Notes: generated by a model not told the origin, from the letters alone. A DNA stretch of 64,000 nt from an uncultured Desulfobacter sp. (GCF_963664415.1 NZ_OY761445.1:1328501-1392500), one strand, 5' to 3'. Counted from the first letter of the stretch, positions 27,962 through 37,657 are shown. Translations and numbers: made by a program.

Positions 27962-28710
27962 ATCATCATTATGCCCATGACAATCAGACAGGTGAAAACA
28001 ACTTTCAAGTAGATCTCTTTTTTGAAAAATCGGTAACAATATGTACCCAGGGCAGTGCCCAGTAAAATAAACGGTCCGGAAACCAGAAAGGTTTTTAAAA
28101 CGGTCTGGGTGGTTAAACCGGTGGCCAGATGGGCAATAATCACAATATAAGAGGCAAAGCAGAAAAACCCTGAGAGGGTGGCCTTAATCTCGTCTTTGCT
28201 CCAGTTGTTCAAAGTGGTGTAAATAATCGTAGGTGGACCGCCTGCGCTTAAAGCTGCGCCAATGGCACCGGTTAAAAAACCGGCCAAATATCCCCACCGG
28301 CGATGAAGTCGTCTGGGAGGGATGATGAAAAACAAATTGTACACGCCATATCCGATTAAAAAGACGCCCATTAAAGCCTGAATAATATGTGAAGGAACTG
28401 TTTTTAAAAGGGTTGCCCCAAGTGCGATGCCGGGTACCGAACCAACGCATAATGGACCGATCTTTTTAAGGTCAAAAGAGTGCCTAAGCTGAAGAGTCAT
28501 ATATGTGGCAATCACGGTGCTGGCCAAAGAACACAATGGCACTGCCGTTTTGATGTCCACGATGAGGGTAAGCAAAGGGATTGCAATCATGGCAGATCCA
28601 AATCCAGAGACCCCCTGGACCCATCCGGCAGTAAACAATATAAAACAAATAAGAATAATTACAGACACAGGGTAATAAACTCTATTCCTGTGTAACGCGC
28701 AGCACCTCAC
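27958..28710 (-). CDS. TauE/SafE family sulfite/organosulfonate exporter-like membrane protein
   Basis: A 250-residue polytopic protein with about eight membrane segments. It has the two-fold family pattern: GWVQGVSGFGSAMIAIPLL in the first half and GFLTGAIGAALSAGGPPTIIY in the second. Members export sulfite, sulfoacetate or related anions, which suits a sulfate reducer, but transport direction and substrate are not shown. The GTG at 28710 overlaps the end of gspE by 29 bases. An alternative GTG at 28668 gives a start just ahead of the first membrane segment and may be the true one. Confidence 0.85.
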   Translation of the reverse strand: MRCCALHRNRVYYPVSVIILICFILFTAGWVQGVSGFGSAMIAIPLLTLIVDIKTAVPLCSLASTVIATYMTLQLRHSFDLKKIGPLCVGSVPGIALGATLLKTVPSHIIQALMGVFLIGYGVYNLFFIIPPRRLHRRWGYLAGFLTGAIGAALSAGGPPTIIYTTLNNWSKDEIKATLSGFFCFASYIVIIAHLATGLTTQTVLKTFLVSGPFILLGTALGTYCYRFFKKEIYLKVVFTCLIVMGIMMI

Positions 28711-30382
28711 GAAGGGAAGTGATGCCCTGGGCCACCTTGGTCAGCCCATCGGCCCGCAGGGTTTTCATGCCTTTTTTGATTGCAGCGTCCTTGATGAGGT
28801 TGGCATCCGATGTTTTCAGGATAAGTGATTTCAAATCTTCATCCAAGGGCAGAATTTCCATAATGGCCTGGCGTCCCCAATATCCTGTGTTAAAACACTT
28901 TGAGCAGCCTTTAGGTTTGAATACGTTCTGCCCGGGGGCAAGACTGTTTGTGCTTTGAAAACTACTCAAATCCGCATCGGAAAGCGTAAATTGCTCGCGG
29001 CAATGAAGGCAAAGTACCCGTACAAGCCGCTGGGCAATCACATGATTCACGGCGGAAGTAATTAGATAGGGCTCCACGCCGAGCTCCACCAGGCGAGTCA
29101 CCGCACCGGGGGCATCATTGGTGTGAAGGGTGGAAAACACGAGATGCCCTGTCAACGCGGACTGAATGGCAATTTCAGCAGTTTCAATGTCGCGGATCTC
29201 ACCAATGAGAATAACATCGGGGTCTTGGCGGACAATGGACCGAAGCCCCCGGGCAAATGTCAGGCCTGTTTTCTGATTCACCTGGATCTGCCCCACACCT
29301 TTTAAGTTGTATTCAACGGGATCCTCAACCGTGATGATAGAGCGGTCCGGGGTGTTGATTTCAGATAGCCCCGCATACAGGGTGGTGGTTTTTCCACTGC
29401 CCGTAGGTCCTGTAACCAGTACAATGCCATGATTCTGCCGAAAAATATCATGCAGGTAGCGCTCATTTTCGGAAGAGAGCCCAAATTCTGAAACCTGCAT
29501 AAAATATCCGGACTTGTTCAACAACCGAATAACCAAACGCTCGCCAAAATTGGTGGGGACCGTTGAGATACGCAGGTCAATTTCCTGGTTACCCAACCGG
29601 ACCTGGGCCCGGCCGTCCTGGGGAATCCGCTTTTCGGCAATATTCATTTTGGCCATGACCTTAACCCTGGAAATCAGACTGGACTGGAACATCTTGGGCG
29701 GGGTCATCATGGGATACAAAATCCCGTCAATGCGGTACCGAACAACGAGTTCATCCTGAAACGGTTCGATGTGAATATCGCTGGCACCCGCCTTCACCGA
29801 CTGGGAGATCATCTGGTTGACCAGGCGGATGACCGGGGCATCGCTGGTGTCGTCCAGGAGATCTGCAGTCTGCTCAATGTCTTCGATGTGGAGAAATTCT
29901 TCATCCTCCATATCGTCCATCAGTTTTTGAACATTGTGCTCATCCTGATCATAAACAATATTAATAGCACTTAATATCTCGACTCTTGCAGCCAAGGCCA
30001 GGGTATAGTCCTCAAAACCTGCATACATGGCCACCTCATCCACATAACTTAGATTCGATGGATCATTCAGTGCAATAACCGGCGCTTTATTTTCAGGCTT
30101 AAGCGGGACAATAAGATTTTTTTTCAAAAACTTGCGGGTAATCTTTCCGGAAATAGAGAGATCCGGATTTAAAAAAGCGATATCCTCCAGAAACTCAATG
30201 CCGTAAATCGCCCCTATCGCTTTCAAAGACTGGGATTCGGATACTAGTTTCGTGTTACAGGCCATGTCTACCATCCGAGCCGGATCCTTGACACAGGCCT
30301 CCCTGATTTTTTCCCTTTGATCACGGTCCAGAGCGACAAATGTTGTCAACTGGTCAATAAACTGCTGGATTAATTTTTCCAT
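28682..30382 (-). CDS. gspE: type II secretion ATPase GspE
   Basis: A 566-residue hexameric ATPase that drives the pseudopilus. The N-terminal MshEN-type domain (about 1-150) is followed by the RecA-like core, with Walker A GPTGSGKTTTLYAGL near residue 327 and GEIRDIETAEIA near 397. A C4 zinc motif is present (CLHC near 468 and CSKC near 497). The last gene of the gspG-H-I-J-K-L-M-D-E operon, starting 2 bases after gspD. Confidence 0.96.
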   Translation of the reverse strand: MEKLIQQFIDQLTTFVALDRDQREKIREACVKDPARMVDMACNTKLVSESQSLKAIGAIYGIEFLEDIAFLNPDLSISGKITRKFLKKNLIVPLKPENKAPVIALNDPSNLSYVDEVAMYAGFEDYTLALAARVEILSAINIVYDQDEHNVQKLMDDMEDEEFLHIEDIEQTADLLDDTSDAPVIRLVNQMISQSVKAGASDIHIEPFQDELVVRYRIDGILYPMMTPPKMFQSSLISRVKVMAKMNIAEKRIPQDGRAQVRLGNQEIDLRISTVPTNFGERLVIRLLNKSGYFMQVSEFGLSSENERYLHDIFRQNHGIVLVTGPTGSGKTTTLYAGLSEINTPDRSIITVEDPVEYNLKGVGQIQVNQKTGLTFARGLRSIVRQDPDVILIGEIRDIETAEIAIQSALTGHLVFSTLHTNDAPGAVTRLVELGVEPYLITSAVNHVIAQRLVRVLCLHCREQFTLSDADLSSFQSTNSLAPGQNVFKPKGCSKCFNTGYWGRQAIMEILPLDEDLKSLILKTSDANLIKDAAIKKGMKTLRADGLTKVAQGITSLREVLRVTQE

Positions 30383-30383
30383 A

Positions 30384-32342
30384 TCAATTCAAAAGCATGC
30401 TTTTTACAGGCGAATCTTCATCATACAATTTGATTTCCTGTTTATGAAGTTCATCCATCGTATCCTTCTTTTCCTCATAAATCTTTTTTGCTTCCAGGGT
30501 ATTTTTAACTACTCTGGGGGTCAGGAAAATAAAAAGGTTGGTTCTGTCGCTTTTCGAAGACTGACTTTTAAAGGCATTGCCCAGGATAGGTATATCACCG
30601 AGACATGGCACCTGGTCATTTCCCTTACTCAGACTGTCATCAATCAGCCCGCCAATCACCACGGTATTTCCGTCTTCTACGATAATGGTGGTCTCAAGCT
30701 CCCGTTTTAAGGTGGTGGGTCGGTCCGAGGTGGTGGTGTTTGCGCTGTCTAGTTTTGTGACTTCCTGATAGAAATCCAATCTTACCAGCCGATCCTGGCT
30801 GATGGAGGGGGTAAGTTTCAATGTAATGCCCACGTCTTTGTATTCGTATGTATTGTAGGTGGTAGAAGAAGTGTCTTCGGTACCGCCTTTGGTCTGGTAG
30901 GGCACATTTTTACCAATGGTGATGGTGGCTTCTTCATTTTCCGTGGTCAAAAGTTGGGGCGTGGACAAAATTTTCACATCGGAATCTTCCTGAGATGCCT
31001 GGATGATCGCTTCAATGCTTCCACCGAAAATACCCATGGAAAAACCGCTGTCCAAAGCCGTGTTCGCCAAAGAAGCTAAATCTGCCGAACTCGAATCAGA
31101 GGTGCTGAATCTGCCAAACCCGGTACTGTTGCTATGAACAGTTCCCTTAGCCCGCCATTCCATACCGAGTTCAAGGGACCGATCCGCGTTCATTTCCATG
31201 AGCAGGCACTCAATATAGACCATGGATCTGGGCACATCCAATTTTTTGATGACCTCTTCCAACACGGGATAATCATCTTTATCCGCAATAATAATAAGGG
31301 AATTGGTGGATTTATCTGCCGTAATTTTTATATCCTCAGACAAAAGCGGGGCTTTTTTCTGGCCGGTCTTTTTTGAATCATTGCTGCTCTTTTCAGGAAT
31401 TTCCTGGAGTACGGCGGCCAAATCCTCGGCAGTGGCGTGTTCAAGATAATAGACCCGGATCTTTTCTTCTCCTTTGGGGACCTCTTTATCTAAAGCTTCC
31501 ACAAGTGCCGTAATCTGAGAACTTTCCTGTTCACTGGCCAAAAGAATAATAGAATTGGTCCGTTCATCGGCCACCATTTCAACAGAAAGCTCATTGGTGT
31601 TTTTCTTTCTTCTTGACACTTTTTTTGCCTGCGCTGAATAGATCTTAGTCAGATTGGTGACCATTTTTTCGGCATCTGCATATTTGATGGGCAAAATGGT
31701 AATTTTTCGCCCTACCCCTTCCACATCAATGGTTTTAATCAATTTGAGCAACCGGTCAATACTGGCAAGGGTTGCGGTGGCGATTAGCATATTTGAATCG
31801 GCATGGGATAAAAGGAGACTGCCTTTTGCAAGCATGGGGGACAAAAGGGATTTCAACTCATCTGAACTTGCGTAAGTCAGGGGAATAATTCGTGTAACAA
31901 GCTTATCTGATGTCCGTTCCGCAAGTTTTGCCATACGGGTGTCCACATTGTCGCCCCTGGCATCTGCAGCAGGAATGATCTTTACGACAGTGCCGGTGTC
32001 AACCGTGGCAAACCCGTAAATATCCAAAACTGATTCAAATACCTTGTACGCCTCATCCACAGATATTTTTTCAGGAGAGATAATAGTAACCTTTCCTTTG
32101 ACCTTAGTGTCCACCACAAAATTTTTATTCGTCAATTTGCTGATAAATTTAATGAATACACCGATATCAACATCATTGAAATCCATGGACACAAATTCTG
32201 AAACATCCTGGTTCTGCGCCGCCTGCACAGGCCAAAGCCCAACCAGGGCCAACACAATAAGGCTCAGGCAGAAGTATTTTACATTGAACGAGTTGCGACG
32301 GTCCTGCAACATATTTGGTCTCCTTTGGTTGTTCATCGGCAC
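30384..32342 (-). CDS. gspD: type II secretion outer membrane secretin GspD
   Basis: A 652-residue secretin forming the outer membrane channel. A signal peptide ends near AQNQD (about residue 44). N0 begins FVSMDFNDVDIGVFIKFISK, N1-N3 follow (about 120-360), and the secretin domain shows VPYQTKGG and VVIGGLIDDSLSKG. The C-terminus has the LFIFLTPRVVKN end. No S-domain for a pilotin is obvious. The start is uncertain by up to 10 codons (ATG at 32342, 32336 or 32312). It is placed after gspM, not at the front of the operon as in most systems. Confidence 0.95.
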   Translation of the reverse strand: MPMNNQRRPNMLQDRRNSFNVKYFCLSLIVLALVGLWPVQAAQNQDVSEFVSMDFNDVDIGVFIKFISKLTNKNFVVDTKVKGKVTIISPEKISVDEAYKVFESVLDIYGFATVDTGTVVKIIPAADARGDNVDTRMAKLAERTSDKLVTRIIPLTYASSDELKSLLSPMLAKGSLLLSHADSNMLIATATLASIDRLLKLIKTIDVEGVGRKITILPIKYADAEKMVTNLTKIYSAQAKKVSRRKKNTNELSVEMVADERTNSIILLASEQESSQITALVEALDKEVPKGEEKIRVYYLEHATAEDLAAVLQEIPEKSSNDSKKTGQKKAPLLSEDIKITADKSTNSLIIIADKDDYPVLEEVIKKLDVPRSMVYIECLLMEMNADRSLELGMEWRAKGTVHSNSTGFGRFSTSDSSSADLASLANTALDSGFSMGIFGGSIEAIIQASQEDSDVKILSTPQLLTTENEEATITIGKNVPYQTKGGTEDTSSTTYNTYEYKDVGITLKLTPSISQDRLVRLDFYQEVTKLDSANTTTSDRPTTLKRELETTIIVEDGNTVVIGGLIDDSLSKGNDQVPCLGDIPILGNAFKSQSSKSDRTNLFIFLTPRVVKNTLEAKKIYEEKKDTMDELHKQEIKLYDEDSPVKSMLLN

Positions 32343-32376
32343 GTTTCTTTATTGCCGGTTAGGCAAACAACAAGCC

Positions 32377-32925
32377 TCAAGTTCTATTTTCCTTTTTTTC
32401 CTTTAACGCCAGGGTCTGGGTTTCAATTACAGCATCCAGGAACTGTCCCTTATCACCGGACTTTGTCAGGGACAGTGACGTAATGGATACGCCCTGGGGG
32501 GACGTTTCAATTCGAACAAGAAAATCCACCAGGCCTCTTAAATAAACCCGCTGAAGCTTAACCGTTACCCGGGAACGTATATAATCACTGTTTTCCATAT
32601 CCTGGGAAAACGGTTTCATATAGGCAACATTATTTTTCACAAGACTTTTGGATGACAGGGACTCCAGAAAAGAAAACAGCGTAAATTTAGCGCCTCTTCT
32701 TTCAAGGGCCTCTTTCTCCTGATCAAAACTTCTTGCGTATTGTTTATACATCATTTCAAGGGTCTGCATCCGTTCAAGATCCCGGGCTTTTGAAACCACT
32801 CTTTTTTCAAGCATTGTCCGTTTGTCCACAGCCGGAAGGTAAACAAACCAGACCAGACCGAACAGCACAAGAAACACAGTGCCGACAACTATAATTTTTT
32901 TATCCCGTTTTGACAGTTCAAACAT
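32377..32925 (-). CDS. gspM: type II secretion protein GspM
   Basis: A 182-residue bitopic inner membrane protein. It has a short cytoplasmic tail (FELSKRDKKII), one membrane segment at about 11-30 (VVGTVFLVLFGLVWFVYLP), a coiled-coil to about 75 and a small ferredoxin-like periplasmic domain (about 95-170). That architecture and its position between gspL and gspD support GspM, which partners GspL in the platform. Sequence identity to named GspM proteins is expected to be low. Confidence 0.8.
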   Translation of the reverse strand: MFELSKRDKKIIVVGTVFLVLFGLVWFVYLPAVDKRTMLEKRVVSKARDLERMQTLEMMYKQYARSFDQEKEALERRGAKFTLFSFLESLSSKSLVKNNVAYMKPFSQDMENSDYIRSRVTVKLQRVYLRGLVDFLVRIETSPQGVSITSLSLTKSGDKGQFLDAVIETQTLALKEKKENRT

Positions 32926-32927
32926 AA

Positions 32928-34388
32928 TCAGATCTCAATAATAAATTTAAAGTCCACCCGTTTGCCGCCCTTTCCTGCCACTGCACTACCTATATTTACC
33001 TTTTTAAAAAACGGCGATTTTTCGATAAACCCCTTTGCCTGATCAATGGTGTTATAATTATCCGCAGACCCGGACAGAATCATCCGCGTTTCATCCAGCA
33101 TCAGCCGGCTCACCTGAATATCCACATTTTTAGGAATACAAATAGAAAGCTCAAGCAGGATACTACCGGCCTGGACACGGTCTAAGTTCTCGGCGTCGGC
33201 GTTCGCAGAACCGCCCTTGGTCAGTTCTCCGACACTTGCCTGCATAAGCAGCAAAGGATCAATGTTTCCTATTCTTTTTGCCGGAAATGTTTTTCTATAA
33301 ATGACTGTCATGGCCTTGTTTTGTTGATCAACCTGTTTTTCAAGCCGTGATATGTCCATGTGGATATTGACCATGAATAAAATAAAGGACAGCAGAGCCA
33401 GGGAACAACAACTTGCGATATATCCTGTGTAGGTTCGGACAAATGAATCAGAGCCATATTCCCCCTGGCACATGTTCAGCATCCCAAGGTCCGGTGACAT
33501 TAAAGCAAGGCACTCGGATACATCCACAAAGGCCTGTCCGGCCATGGATTCTGATAAATCTTTTTCGCCAACATCCTGTCCGATAAAATCAGACTGGAAC
33601 TGGAGAATATCTGCAAGGGTCTTTTGCCCACCCTTTTGGACGGATTCGTCAAAATCGCCACAAATAAAAACATGAAAGGGGTCAGTTATACCAAAACGCT
33701 GCCAGAATCCCAACAACATCTGCCTGATGGCCTGCTCCGGCAACGAAGAGGTGGCGCTTTCAGCCAAAGCACGAACCTGTACGATCTCACCCTGGGCCAC
33801 CAGAATCAAAACCATCTGACATCCGTCCATGTCCAGAAAAACAAAATTTTTCTTTTCTTTATTCTGTTTGAGGAACGAAGCGAGCATGGCCAGGGCTCCG
33901 GGCACAATGGCCGCAGGTTTAAGTCCGGCAGCCATGAGGCTTGCATGGTAAGACTTAAGTCTCTCTTCCTCAATGGACCCGGAAAACACCAAAGGGATCG
34001 CTTGCTCTGTGTCCAGTTCATACCGAAAAAAATCAGTCACCACAGGGCCCAGTTCCTTTGGAAACCGGGCGCTGAGTTCCATGGGCAGAACCTGCCGGAT
34101 TTTTGACCGGGATGTAAAAGGTAAGCTGATACTACGAAAATAAAATTGACCGGCCGGCAAAAGCAGCATGACCTGAACGGTGTTCTCTTTTTGAATGGCC
34201 GGGTCAATGGCCTGGACAACAACGGCCAGTCCCGCATCAAACAGGGTCTGATTTTCATCCACCGTTTCCAGATCTTCATAAACTACTCGGGCCAAATCCT
34301 GAACAGATTGGGACTTACCGCGTCTATCCACCAGCCAGGCATCAATCCCCATGCAATTTTCACGAATGATCAAAATGGGGTCTGCCAT
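32928..34388 (-). CDS. gspL: type II secretion protein GspL
   Basis: A 486-residue platform protein with an actin-like (PilM-type) cytoplasmic domain (about 1-320), one membrane segment near 325-345 and a periplasmic ferredoxin-like domain (about 375-486). GspL connects GspE to the inner membrane complex. The motif SLPFTSRSKIRQVLPMELSARFP near residues 94-115 is the GspL/PilM signature. It starts 3 bases after gspK and ends 2 before gspM. Confidence 0.88.
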   Translation of the reverse strand: MADPILIIRENCMGIDAWLVDRRGKSQSVQDLARVVYEDLETVDENQTLFDAGLAVVVQAIDPAIQKENTVQVMLLLPAGQFYFRSISLPFTSRSKIRQVLPMELSARFPKELGPVVTDFFRYELDTEQAIPLVFSGSIEEERLKSYHASLMAAGLKPAAIVPGALAMLASFLKQNKEKKNFVFLDMDGCQMVLILVAQGEIVQVRALAESATSSLPEQAIRQMLLGFWQRFGITDPFHVFICGDFDESVQKGGQKTLADILQFQSDFIGQDVGEKDLSESMAGQAFVDVSECLALMSPDLGMLNMCQGEYGSDSFVRTYTGYIASCCSLALLSFILFMVNIHMDISRLEKQVDQQNKAMTVIYRKTFPAKRIGNIDPLLLMQASVGELTKGGSANADAENLDRVQAGSILLELSICIPKNVDIQVSRLMLDETRMILSGSADNYNTIDQAKGFIEKSPFFKKVNIGSAVAGKGGKRVDFKFIIEI

Positions 34389-34391
34389 GGT

Positions 34392-35504
34392 TTATCCTCT
34401 TTCCATTTGAAGAATCCGACAAAACCACTTTCCTGTCAGATCCTGTTTTTCACGTTTAATGACAGCGTGCAAGATCACTTGAGCGCCATTGTGTTGTGCG
34501 GCACAGTCTGCTGTAAAAACATTGCTTGAATAAGTAATCACCTTTTTAAACGCCTTTTTTTCATCATCGCTCAGGGCAATGACATCCTCAAACCAGCCGG
34601 ACTCAAGGGTGTGGGTATATGCCTGGCCAAGATTTGCCTTCTCCAACCGATAATCAGCAAGATCCTGGGCATTTACATCGCGTCCTTCCGGCAACAGTGC
34701 TGCAAGCACCGCCACAGGAGCGGTATTGATATTTACCTTGCCTGAAAATGATAACCGGTTCTCTTCTGAATCCTGGTCTTCTAAAAGGCCGTATACAGTA
34801 AACATATCCTTTGCATCTACCTGGGTAGACTCGTCGATCCCCTGACTGATATATGACGGGGATAAAATTGAGTCAACAACTCCTTTGACAAGAAATAACT
34901 CACTAATATGCCTTAAAGGGCCATTGGCACAGATATATGGCATATCCAGAGATTCATAATAGTTTGTTTCGGCACCTGTCAACCCTGTTATGGCATCATC
35001 GTCCCTTGAATCAAGCCAATCCTTGAGCGCATTGACGATTTCAACAGCGCTGCCGGCATCTTCGGGTTTGTCTTCCGGGGCTGCCAGAGTTAAAAACCGT
35101 TCCAGTACCGCCATCTGGGCATCATTGGATTCGTTGCCGGGAAATTGTTTTAGCAATGCGTTTAGTTGTAATTTACCCATTTCATCAGAAATTTTCAAAG
35201 ATAAATCTGCAGGGTTCAGACCCATGGCAGCCACAGCCAAGGCAATCTGTTCCGGATCCGCCCATGTTTCCTGGATGGTATCGATCTCGTTGTCAGCTGC
35301 GTCAACGGCCAGCATCATCATGGCCAGATGGATACCGGACATGGCCATTTCCCGGGCTGCAAACATATCATTTTCGGTAATTGTTCCCGAAGCCGCCTGC
35401 TTTGCAAGACGCCCAGCCTCCAACGCCAATACACAGAGAATGGCAACCACAGCAATGGTGGCAATCAGCGCCACCCCCTTTTGATCTCTGTAAATACTAA
35501 CCAT
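34392..35504 (-). CDS. gspK: type II secretion minor pseudopilin GspK
   Basis: A protein of about 370 residues, the tip pseudopilin of the secretion piston. The prepilin-like N-terminus is RDQKGVALIATIAVVAILCVLALE, with a Gly-Val cleavage site and no Glu at mature position 5, as expected of GspK. Two SAM-like GspK domains fill the rest (NALKDWLDSRDDD near residue 150 is conserved). I place the start at the ATG at 35504, which overlaps the gspJ stop by 8 bases, rather than the upstream in-frame start at 35564. Confidence 0.9.
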   Translation of the reverse strand: MVSIYRDQKGVALIATIAVVAILCVLALEAGRLAKQAASGTITENDMFAAREMAMSGIHLAMMMLAVDAADNEIDTIQETWADPEQIALAVAAMGLNPADLSLKISDEMGKLQLNALLKQFPGNESNDAQMAVLERFLTLAAPEDKPEDAGSAVEIVNALKDWLDSRDDDAITGLTGAETNYYESLDMPYICANGPLRHISELFLVKGVVDSILSPSYISQGIDESTQVDAKDMFTVYGLLEDQDSEENRLSFSGKVNINTAPVAVLAALLPEGRDVNAQDLADYRLEKANLGQAYTHTLESGWFEDVIALSDDEKKAFKKVITYSSNVFTADCAAQHNGAQVILHAVIKREKQDLTGKWFCRILQMERG

Positions 35505-36207
35505 CAGACTGCCTTTGTACCGGTAAGACGACGGCAGTTTCAAATACTTTTTCTTTGTTTTCATTTTTCAGGGTCAACCCAATATTCAAGACAAAAGGAA
35601 TGGATGCCCCGTCACTGTCCGTATCCGCATCCCACGCCTGGTGTTCATTGCCCTTTGCATCACCATAATCAATGGTAAATCCGGTAATATTTTCTACAAG
35701 GACCGGATCTGAGCACGGGGTTGTCTCCCTGTCGCTGCCAATAGGCCACTCAGCCCGACATAGATCAAACAGTTCCTGGTTATTTTTTCTAACGTAATAG
35801 GTTACTCGAACGATACCGGACGGCCTGATACGCCCCGTCTGCAACCCTGAAAGTCCGGCAAATTGAAGCGTGGAAAAGGTCTGTCCACCTACACTGGTCT
35901 CACTGCCGGTCATCTGAAACGGATCCATATCCTGATCATCAATGCTGTTTTGAACACTGATCATCCTGGATTCCGGCACGTATATTTCGGTCAGATCATC
36001 CTGCATTCTTCTGAATGCGTCCCTGGCCCGCTCATTATAGTCAACACCGTGTGCAATGGCCTGCCCTGTAGAGACAAATGCATTGAAAGAGGAAAACAAC
36101 ATGACCATAACAAATGAAAAAATCACAAGGGCCACCATCAATTCGATCAAAGTGAAGCCGCCTTGTGCTCGGTTAACTTGCAGGGGCAAACCTGAATGTT
36201 TCAACAT
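35497..36207 (-). CDS. gspJ: type II secretion minor pseudopilin GspJ
   Basis: A 236-residue pseudopilin. The prepilin peptidase site is QGGFTLIELMVALVIFSFV (near residue 16), with Glu at mature position 5. The C-terminal globular part fits GspJ length. It overlaps gspI by 35 bases and gspK by 8, so translation of the minor pseudopilins is probably coupled. Confidence 0.9.
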   Translation of the reverse strand: MLKHSGLPLQVNRAQGGFTLIELMVALVIFSFVMVMLFSSFNAFVSTGQAIAHGVDYNERARDAFRRMQDDLTEIYVPESRMISVQNSIDDQDMDPFQMTGSETSVGGQTFSTLQFAGLSGLQTGRIRPSGIVRVTYYVRKNNQELFDLCRAEWPIGSDRETTPCSDPVLVENITGFTIDYGDAKGNEHQAWDADTDSDGASIPFVLNIGLTLKNENKEKVFETAVVLPVQRQSDG

Positions 36208-36604
36208 GGTATGACCGATCCCCCTGCTCCCGTTTTATTGTTAGATCAATTTTTTTCAATGTACCGGTCTCCTCGGCCGAATTCGGCACGATGTTAGAAA
36301 GGCTATCGCCTATATCCATCACCTCACACCGCCAGGTATATCCTTTGAACGCCTTGTCAAACTCGCCCTGCAGGTCCGGATCATTGATGGAAATCTCAAT
36401 TTGGGCAAGGGCTTTGGCTGCAAGATACCGGGCTGTTGTTTGGAAATCATCGGCTCCAGCAAGATTGATGGTCCCGGACTGCATCCGAAACAATGCCGTC
36501 ATAACCGTTGCAATAATGGCCATGGCCACAATCACTTCGATCAAGGTAAATCCGGCCCGGTTCCAGCAGCGATTACTATCATATACAGTCGTCATAGGAC
36601 ACAT
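36173..36604 (-). CDS. gspI: type II secretion minor pseudopilin GspI
   Basis: A protein of about 143 residues with the prepilin site RAGFTLIEVIVAMAIIATVM. GspI begins the assembly of the GspI-J-K tip complex. Two in-frame ATG codons, 36604 and 36595, overlap the end of gspH; either is possible. The ALAQIEISINDPDL-type segment in the middle is typical of GspI. Confidence 0.9.
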   Translation of the reverse strand: MCPMTTVYDSNRCWNRAGFTLIEVIVAMAIIATVMTALFRMQSGTINLAGADDFQTTARYLAAKALAQIEISINDPDLQGEFDKAFKGYTWRCEVMDIGDSLSNIVPNSAEETGTLKKIDLTIKREQGDRSYHVETFRFAPAS

Positions 36605-37163
36605 ATCGATCAATCAAGTGAACTTTTTTCTGGAACATACATATTTGAATGGTCATTTCTCGGCTCTCTTCCCGGACATGAATCAGGGCTCGATCCGAAT
36701 ACCCTTTGCTGAAAAAACAGATGCTTTTATCATCACGGGGCCGAGTATTGTCATCCGGAAATTCCAAATTAAGCAATTGTAGATCCCCGTTCAGTGATAC
36801 GCCGTTATTCAGGGCATCCTGCCGGGCATCCTCATCCATTGTGTCGTCCACCACATACATTTTCCCGGAACCTGAATCCACATACAGGGTGAAATTTTTA
36901 TTTTCCACCATTGCACGGAGCTTTAAATTCTCAAAAAAAAGAAGCATGCCCGAGACATGATCCGATGCCTCTGACGTTAAATGGATCTGCCTGAATATGG
37001 GAACTGAAAATAACAGTGTAGTGGTTAAAATGCCGATTATCACCATCAGCTCAACAAAGGTGAAGCCAAAACAATTTATAGGAAGTCCCAAACAAGCCGT
37101 TGACCAACTTCCATTTTTTGATTTGGATTGGGTCTGGGGCAATGATAGGCCGGGACATTCCAT
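36579..37163 (-). CDS. gspH: type II secretion minor pseudopilin GspH, with an unusual leader
   Basis: A protein of about 194 residues from the ATG at 37163. The pseudopilin segment CFGFTFVELMVIIGIL lies near residue 31, so the leader is about 31 residues, long for a prepilin leader. The DNA that encodes this leader and the ATG is repeat copy 5, read from its TAACAGCCATGG end. GGGAGGAG upstream, inside the end of gspG, can serve as ribosome binding site. An upstream TTG at 37187 is less likely to start the gene. Confidence 0.85.
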   Translation of the reverse strand: MECPGLSLPQTQSKSKNGSWSTACLGLPINCFGFTFVELMVIIGILTTTLLFSVPIFRQIHLTSEASDHVSGMLLFFENLKLRAMVENKNFTLYVDSGSGKMYVVDDTMDEDARQDALNNGVSLNGDLQLLNLEFPDDNTRPRDDKSICFFSKGYSDRALIHVREESREMTIQICMFQKKVHLIDRYVSYDDCI

Positions 37164-37171
37164 GGCTGTTA
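37113..37171 (-). repeat. dispersed palindromic repeat, copy 5 (in the gspH start)
   Basis: On the minus strand it reads TAACAGCCATGGAATGTCCC, then CCTATCATTGCCCCAGACCC and a tail ending AATCCAAATC. It begins on the gspG stop codon, as copies 1 and 6 begin on the secA and dnaX stops. Its CCATGG contains the gspH start. Confidence 0.65.
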
Positions 37172-37657
37172 TTCCCGCTCCTCCCAATTGGTGACGTCCG
37201 CATTGACACCCTCCCCTCCTGATTCGTAGTCCGCACCATATGAAATCAGATCAAACGTACCGTGGACACCGGGGCACAGGTAAACATACTCATTCCCCCA
37301 AGGATCTTTGGGCACTCGGTTCTTTTCTAAATAACCGCTTTCATTCCAACTGCGAGGAACAGGATCTGTGGTCGGCTTTTCGATCAAAGCCAAAAGTCCC
37401 TGTTCCGTAGTAGGATAAAACCCATTATCCAGTTTGTACATTTTAAGGCTGGTTTCAATGGCGGCAATATCCACCTGGGCTTTGACGATTTTTGCCTTAT
37501 CCGCCTTATCCATATATCTTGGCACGATGGCACCGGCCAGAATTCCCAAAATGATAACAACCACCATCAGTTCAATAAAAGAAAAGCCTGCCTGGTTTCC
37601 AATCTGCCTGCCATACTGCCTTAAATTTTTTTTGCACACCTGTCCAACCATCTTCAT
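37169..37657 (-). CDS. gspG: type II secretion major pseudopilin GspG
   Basis: A 162-residue major pseudopilin, first gene of the operon. The cleavage site is QAGFSFIELMVVVIILGILAG, and the family features YKLDNGFYPTTEQGL, KDPWGNEYVY and FDLISYGADYESGGEG are intact. The last two include the calcium-binding loop of GspG. The stop codon TAA (37169-37171) coincides with the start of repeat copy 5. Confidence 0.96.
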   Translation of the reverse strand: MKMVGQVCKKNLRQYGRQIGNQAGFSFIELMVVVIILGILAGAIVPRYMDKADKAKIVKAQVDIAAIETSLKMYKLDNGFYPTTEQGLLALIEKPTTDPVPRSWNESGYLEKNRVPKDPWGNEYVYLCPGVHGTFDLISYGADYESGGEGVNADVTNWEERE

